Source: Nageia nagi (Eukaryota; Pinophyta). From it: a DNA stretch of 64,000 nucleotides. The stretch covers positions 109,554,001-109,618,000 of the forward strand of contig JBITNC010000001.1 of NCBI GenBank assembly GCA_050084985.1, written 5' to 3'. The notes under the pieces were generated by a model. The model was not told where the DNA came from. It made no database searches and was given only the letters and a program-made list of their open reading frames with translations. Every line of letters begins with the position of its first letter. The stretch's first letter is position 1. Below are positions 58,721-64,000 of the stretch, one piece after another. The position numbers were made by a program, and so were the translations under genes.

Positions 58721-59739
58721 TTGCCAAAGGTATTCACTTCAATAAATAATGGTCGATGTAATCAGGTTACATCCTTGCTAGGCCTTTCGCTAGGTTGAAA
58801 AGTGATATCCCCTTTAATCCATATTTCTACCTTTTTTGCAAAAGTAATGATTGAGATGTTCCTATATATTTTACTATTCTTTAAAATCTAATTCATCATT
58901 TTTCTATGAAGTTCTAAAATTTCAAGTGATTCAAACAAACTAACCTTTGCTTATGTGTTCTTGAGTTGCTTAATGAGGTCAAAACTTCTTAGATATTTAG
59001 AACACTCTTTTTCACATGTGATAAGATTTGTTGCTACTCTTGATCTTCCTCTTGTAAGTGTTGCACATACTTCATCATGGAAAATTATATTAATATGTTG
59101 GTTTTCCTCTATATCTTTAACTTTAGTATGGCAAACATAAAATCCATCCTCTATAATCCTTTGTATTTTTCTTCTTAGCCCTCCACACCCATTAGTGGCA
59201 TGCCCCTTGGTTTGATGATATTTACAATATCTATCTTATTTGTACCATGCTAGCTTCTTTGCTGATTGATCTTCCTCTCTTAGGTAAAGGTTGTAATAAT
59301 CCTTTTACCATTAGATCTTTCAAGATAAACTTGAAAGGTATAGGAAACTTTATGAATTTTTTTTCTTTCTTTTCATCTACCTTTTCTAACACATGAATGG
59401 ATTTATCTTTCTTTGGTGATTATAGCTACTTATCTTTGGCCCTAGTTTTGCCATCATCTTGATACTTCACAAGCCCTAATTTCATAAGGACTTTTTCTTT
59501 TTCTAATAGCTTTTATATCATATCAAAAAATGCTAGATGTGTATAATCAATAACATAAGATTGTAAGGACAATATGATAACATCCTTGAAAATATTGTTT
59601 ACCTCTTTTTTAGTAAGCTTTGTTTTGATTTGTTGCCATGTATTCTTCAATCGTATAACAAACCTTTCAAGATTCTCATTACTAGCTTACCTCATAGCAC
59701 ATAGATCTAAAACCATGACTTAATGCTTGATATTTTATT

Positions 59740-60020
59740 TACACTATTCTAGAAATAAGTTACTCAATTCTTGAAATGATGTAATTAACCTTTTTGATAG
59801 AGAATAGAACCATTCACAAGCCTCTCCTTCAAAACTATGAGGAAAGAACTTCCCTTGTAATCTTGAATCCACACTAATTTTGAGCTCACACTCATAATTA
59901 AGCCCTTGTAAATATATCCTTGGATCTCTTTCCCCACTAAACTTATAAAACTTGTAATCTTTATAATCCGATGGTGGCATACATACATAGATCTCATCAC
60001 ATGGAGGACTACCAAACCTA
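59740..60020 (-). pseudogene. Element D gag core
   Basis: The frame 59980-59744 reads YKFYKFSGERDPRIYLQGLN, then SFEGEACEWFYSLSKRLITS, the gag core with its W-F/L motif. It is followed on the minus strand by a decayed stretch to 59240, then by CKYHQTKGHATNGC at about 59235-59190, a C-x2-H-x5-H-x4-C zinc-type motif usual in Tat gags. Confidence 0.75.
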
Positions 60021-60308
60021 ATTGAATTATCTAGCTGAACTAATCTTCTTGCTAATTGATTAATCTATGTTTACATACCTTCAACAGTAGCTTGAATGTT
60101 ATCATTATTACTTCCATAATCATGTTTAGCTTCTTTGTAAGGTACTTTTGGTCCATCATGCTAAATATCTCCCAAGCCCTCATCAAGATCTCTTCTTGAA
60201 AGACTTTGCAATAATACTCTTAACTAATCCATGTCTAAAACAACTCACAAAATTGTTTATTAGTCCTAACTAAAACCCTAGGGTTTTAGCATAACTACTT
60301 ATAATTCA

Positions 60309-60325
60309 TGTTAGGTTCACCAAAA
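60309..60325 (-). promoter_or_regulatory. Element D primer-binding site
   Basis: On the minus strand TTTTGGTGAACCTAACA follows the LTR end directly. The core TTGGTGAACC is shared with element C and, in degenerate form, B. Confidence 0.6.
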
Positions 60326-61140
60326 TTTTTACAAATAAAAGTGTATTCAAGAATGCAAAAAATTGAAATATCTATAGTCTTGAAATATCTATAGTCCTAA
60401 AAGATACATATATCTATTAGTAAATTCTAAGCTAATAGATAGTAATTTATAACAAGACAAGCTAATATAGAAGATAATGAATAATTGAAATCAAAATGAC
60501 ATTATCAAACAAGCCTACATTTCTATAATTACCTCATAGAGCATATTTGATATGGATGAATGGAAGATACTAATGAAGCCTCAATAATAAACAAAGTCTA
60601 GACCCAAATTTATGAAGCAAGATTATCCAAAAAGAGAGTCATGGGTAGTCTATTTCATGCTCAAAAGGAGCATCGATGGTCTACTTTCATCTACAAAGAG
60701 CATTAGTGGTCTTTGTTAGATTATAGTCTATTTTGATCTGACCCTATGCCTCCACATGAACTCTCAATGGTCTCAATTTGATATTCAAATAAGCTTAGAA
60801 AAGCATAGAATTATCAAGATGCTCACATAAGGAAGTATACAAACCTAGCCTTGAATGGTGATGTAAAGAGACACCTAAAGAACTACCATCATCAAGACTA
60901 GATATGGGATCATGTATCTCCTTGATGTGGAATTACTACTAGATCCCTATTTATATAGATAATAATATGACCTACTCCTTAGGTTGGCATGTACCTCCAT
61001 AAACAAGAATATAGTAAGTCGATGATATATATTGTTCATATCCAAAAAATCATAAATATTCTTGAACTAAACATGTAAGTGTGGGAATATATTTCCCAAT
61101 GTATTAAATTAAATGCATAAATTAATTTTATGTGATAACA
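60326..61140 (-). repeat. Element D 5' LTR
   Basis: 815 bp; the minus-strand start is TGTTATCACATAAAATTAAT. Similar to the 3' copy through most of its length with many substitutions. Confidence 0.85.
60946..60958 (-). promoter_or_regulatory. Element D promoter TATA box
   Basis: CTATATAAATAGGG on the minus strand, about 180 bases from the LTR start, is a strong plant TATA match and nearly identical in both LTRs. Confidence 0.55.
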
Positions 61141-61739
61141 ATTAGCAGGTCCTAGAAGAGATAGATCATCAACAAAGCCCAGATGAAAAAAATAGAACTC
61201 ACCAAGCAAAGGTAAGAGTAATGCATAAGAAGGAATAATTGAGTCCACTTTATCTTAAGTGTTTAACCCTCAAATCCTTGTTAATATTTCAAAACCAACT
61301 TATTTTCACATAATAATATCAATTTCTTCTCAAATCAACTTGATAATGTTTACCAACCACCATTACTCTAATTACTGACATATATAGTAGAGATCATAAA
61401 GGTTGTAGAGAAGTAGATAGCAGTTGATAGAGCATAGTACCAAATTAGACCCATCAATTTATAAAGAAATAATTATTTAAATAGCTACAGTGCCATCTTC
61501 AATCAGCTATAGGGCCAAAAAAAAGAGCAATCAATGACATGTCAAAAGAATTGTAGTTCTATGGACATGGCTATTCAGAAATTACAAATTCCCAAATAGT
61601 CATGATGATGGTACTTATTCACTATGTAATCTAACATAGTTGTATTATTTATTATAAATAGTACTATTTTAGTTGCTTCATTCAATGCAAGCAATTATGT
61701 ATATTAATGAAACACAACCACCAAAAAAGGGGAAAAGAA
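61141..61739 (+). other. Continuation of element C 3' end
   Basis: It starts with the rest of the interrupted 100-bp repeat (ATTAGCAGGTCCTAGAA, then CAACAAAGCCCA). No gene is seen. AAAAAAGGGGAAAAGAA (61723-61739) directly before TG at 61740 looks like a polypurine tract and LTR start; it could end element C or belong to another element. Confidence 0.5.
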
Positions 61740-62639
61740 TGTATAAATAGCTAACTTTTAGAGATCAAAAGGGTCAAACATTCTAGCAAATTTGCCCAAA
61801 TCTATAAGATATATTCACATTTGATAATACAAATAGACAATGATTTTCACTCTTGCAACAAAGTGGCTATTTATTACTTTTTTGTGAATGTTATGTGTGA
61901 AATGTTTTTTTCAAATTATGGCTATGTATTGTGATTATGAGACCCCAGGTGTGAGATAGCTTGTTATTCTTAATCTTGGCCATGGAATGCTACCTGTGCT
62001 ATAATGCCTGGGTTGTATATTGCTTATTTTTAGTCTCTTTTTATTTACTTATTTCTTTCCTATAACTCTTTCTCCTTTTATTTCTTTCTAGTTACTTTTA
62101 ACCTTAAATATAGATAGGAACTAGCTTATAAATTGAAGATTAAGTAAAAAACCAACATGAACACATCCCCACCACCTTCTACTTTTTCAAGGAACCTACT
62201 ATTGTAAGAAGTGGAAAACATGACTAGACAAAACCCTTTGAGGTTATGATATACCAATCAATAGTAGCCAATTCTATTTTTGGCATGCTTAATGGGACCA
62301 ACAAGCTAAATTCTAAATTTAATGAGTGTAATTAGGCTTGATAGCCTTGCCCGGTGGGCTATCAATTAAATCTTTTAAGATTGTAAGGTTTTTTTAACCT
62401 TATTGGAAACTTTGCTATCAACCAATCAATGTTTTGAATCTTGGCACCTCTAGAATATAGATTAACTAGAAGTAGTACCAAAAATTCCCTTAGATAGCCT
62501 AAATTTCAAGAGTTGTTAGTTCCTCATAGGAGGACTAGGTAAAATATTTTTTTATTTATATCTCCTTTGGTCCCCATAAGGGTAATCCCACTATTAGTTG
62601 TATTTGACTTAATCCCTAAAAATCCTTTATCTCCTACTC
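61740..62639 (+). other. LTR and leader-like region, unassigned
   Basis: It starts TGTATAAATAGCTAAC after a purine tract. It contains a hairpin TGATAGCC with GGGCTATCA (62338-62364) and AAGGTT/AACCTT (about 62386-62403). No second copy is available to set LTR limits. It may be the 3' LTR of element C, the 5' LTR and leader of element E, or both joined. Confidence 0.35.
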
Positions 62640-64000
62640 ATTCTCCAAGTATGGCTTAACCAATAAATTTTTTTTCCTAGAATAATGGTCATCCTTTGGT
62701 TATTACTGCTAATTCCCCTCCTATATCTAAAGTAGCTTTCAAAATATTTCCCAAATATGATGGCTCTAAAAAGACACCTTATGAACATTATCAAGACATA
62801 TCTTTGTTGGCTTCAAGTTTTGATATTACTAATGAAACCATGATGACTAGATTACTATCACACTCTTTTGAAGGCAAAGTAGCTGAGTGGTTTAGAACTC
62901 TTACCCCCCAAACTATAAATTCATGGGGAGAGTTATGTTAGGCTCTAATTAAAAGATTTGCTATATATGGTGATGATAGCACATTTCTTAACCTTATAGC
63001 ATGTATCAAAAGATATCCTCATGAATCTATTAATGATTTTAATATTAGATTTGAAAGAACATGGAAATCCATATTAGTAAGGATTAGATAAACAAATGCA
63101 CAATCTCTAATGTATTATAGGAAGGCCTTCCTTCCTATCCTCAATATGCTCATTATTATGTTAGGAGATACATTCTTACATGTTTACCAAACAATAAAAA
63201 CTATAGAATATACCCTAGTATCCTCTGGTAAAATGCAACTTAGAACAATCAAACCTTTATTTTCAAATTTACCTCCTAAATAGGTCACCCTAGAGTTCTG
63301 GCCTTACCACCTCCTCTTAAACCTATTATCCAAACCTAATTACCAACTTTACCCACTCTTATATCCATAAGTACTAGTGCTAAACTTAAATCTCAAGTAG
63401 AAGAAAGAATAAGGCAATTGGAGGTAACTATCAAGAATCTAACCAATATGCTTACTCTATAAGAAAGATAGAATCATGGTTTTAATTATAGAAGATATGA
63501 TAATTAGTATCAATCAATATTCCACTAAGTTCAACTATCCAAAATAAATAAATCCTCACAAAATAATTAAAAATGTTATTATAACTAGTTTTGTAGATAG
63601 TGTTGCTTCGAGTATTATGGAATGGCGTCCACCATGTTTAGCTCCTCATTTTCTAGATTCATGTGCAATATATCAACATAAATACTTGGGCATACATTCT
63701 AACTAGATGGTGGAACCTACATTATATCCTACTAATAATCTCATAATGGTGAACTTTTAGCTTCCAAGATATGTTAAAGAACAAGCAAATTATGTTCAAA
63801 CTAGAGCAACTTGTTTAATAGTTTCATAACAACCCTAAGCCATTTAGGAATGTTGAGTTTCCACTTAGGTACAAATTGAACCTAAGAAAGTTAAGGCTAT
63901 TTAGCTCAACCTTAGAACCAACAACATCAAGTTCTATTAAATTTGGGTACTATTCTATCAAATATGGGTACTAATGCCTCGATTAAAATAAAGCTTGCTG
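62640..64000 (+). pseudogene. Element E gag (gypsy), runs off the window
   Basis: The frame 62696-62941 reads FKIFPKYDGSKKTPYEHYQD and SHSFEGKVAEWFRTLTPQTI, the gag core. It continues past a TAG (62939) as ALIKRFAIYGDDSTFLNLIA and HESINDFNIRFERTW. Later, to about 63460, it has VEERIRQLEVTIKNLTNML-like coiled text in mixed frames. The wording differs from gags of A-D, so it is another family. The rest of the element lies outside. Confidence 0.75.

Larger units (their letters stand above)
52798..61140 (-). mobile_element. Element D: Ty3/gypsy with two RNase H domains
   Basis: 8,343 bp, read on the minus strand: LTR (61140-60326), primer site, gag, Cys/His motif, protease, reverse transcriptase, RNase H, second RNase H, integrase, noncoding end, LTR (53535-52798). 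Flanks ATTAA (52793-52797) and ATTAG (61141-61145) are a 4-of-5 target duplication. The site lies inside the 100-bp repeat of element C, whose text continues across it. Many stops, but domains are more complete than in C. Confidence 0.9.

Noticed and set aside
52798-61140. Direct repeats 52.8-53.5 and 60.3-61.1 kb as a segmental duplication
   Set aside because: Position at both ends of a gypsy coding order, TG...CA-like ends, primer site and target duplication show they are LTRs.
1-64000. tRNA, rRNA or other RNA genes, CRISPR arrays, bacterial operons
   Set aside because: No complete tRNA cloverleaf, no rRNA words and no regularly spaced identical repeats with unique spacers; the DNA is plant nuclear repeat DNA.

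Overview
The window is plant nuclear repeat DNA. It is AT-rich (roughly 30% G+C by eye) and I see no intact host gene. Almost everything recognisable is a retrotransposon or a remnant: Ty1/copia and Ty3/gypsy LTR elements, two L1-type LINE copies, a second kind of LINE, and SINE-like pieces. Large old gypsy elements with two RNase H domains, L1 elements with a DUF4283-type ORF1, and heavy decay by transitions all point to a large seed-plant genome, possibly a gymnosperm. Very low G+C of this kind has been reported for Welwitschia, but the sequence does not let me name the species.

Left part (1-16.5 kb). A copia element (1-4690) keeps its RNase H domain and two LTR copies, and its interior is occupied by a plus-strand 5'-truncated L1 LINE (244-3371). 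Then come LTR-like stretches (4767-5763; 7901-8209 with an initiator-Met-like primer site), tandem repeats, a minus-strand LINE reverse transcriptase fragment (9.06-10.44 kb), a poorly repetitive-looking 1.6-kb segment (11.03-12.66 kb) that I cannot assign, SINE candidates (10.9 and 14.1-14.35 kb), a CACTA-end-like sequence (15.82 kb) and a copia-LTR-like sequence with a TATA box (16.03-16.5 kb).

Centre (16.57-43.44 kb). One minus-strand L1 LINE of about 6.9 kb is split into three pieces by two LTR elements. Element A (19615-31683, minus) has 862-bp LTRs, a perfect 5-bp target duplication, primer site, polypurine tract and TATA box. Its gag-protease reading frame of about 1,230 codons is broken only by two in-frame TAG codons, but it has no reverse transcriptase, RNase H or integrase. 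Element B (34932-42779, plus) is an older full-order gypsy element (gag, protease, RT, RNase H, second RNase H, integrase) with many stops.

Right part (43.4-64 kb). A minus-strand protease fragment of another gypsy lineage (45.08-45.46 kb) is followed by element C (46.16-52.80 kb, plus), a badly decayed gypsy element related to B. Its 3' noncoding end carries two tandem-repeat families. Element D (52798-61140, minus), a complete but decayed dual-RNase-H gypsy element, inserted inside one of C's 100-bp repeat units; that unit resumes at 61141. From 62.64 kb to the window edge lies the gag of a further gypsy element (E).

The insertion order can be read from the nesting: L1, then A and B into it; C, then D into C. 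A is the youngest of these by LTR divergence (about 25 differences in 862 bp). Such an element could move only with reverse transcriptase and integrase supplied by another copy.
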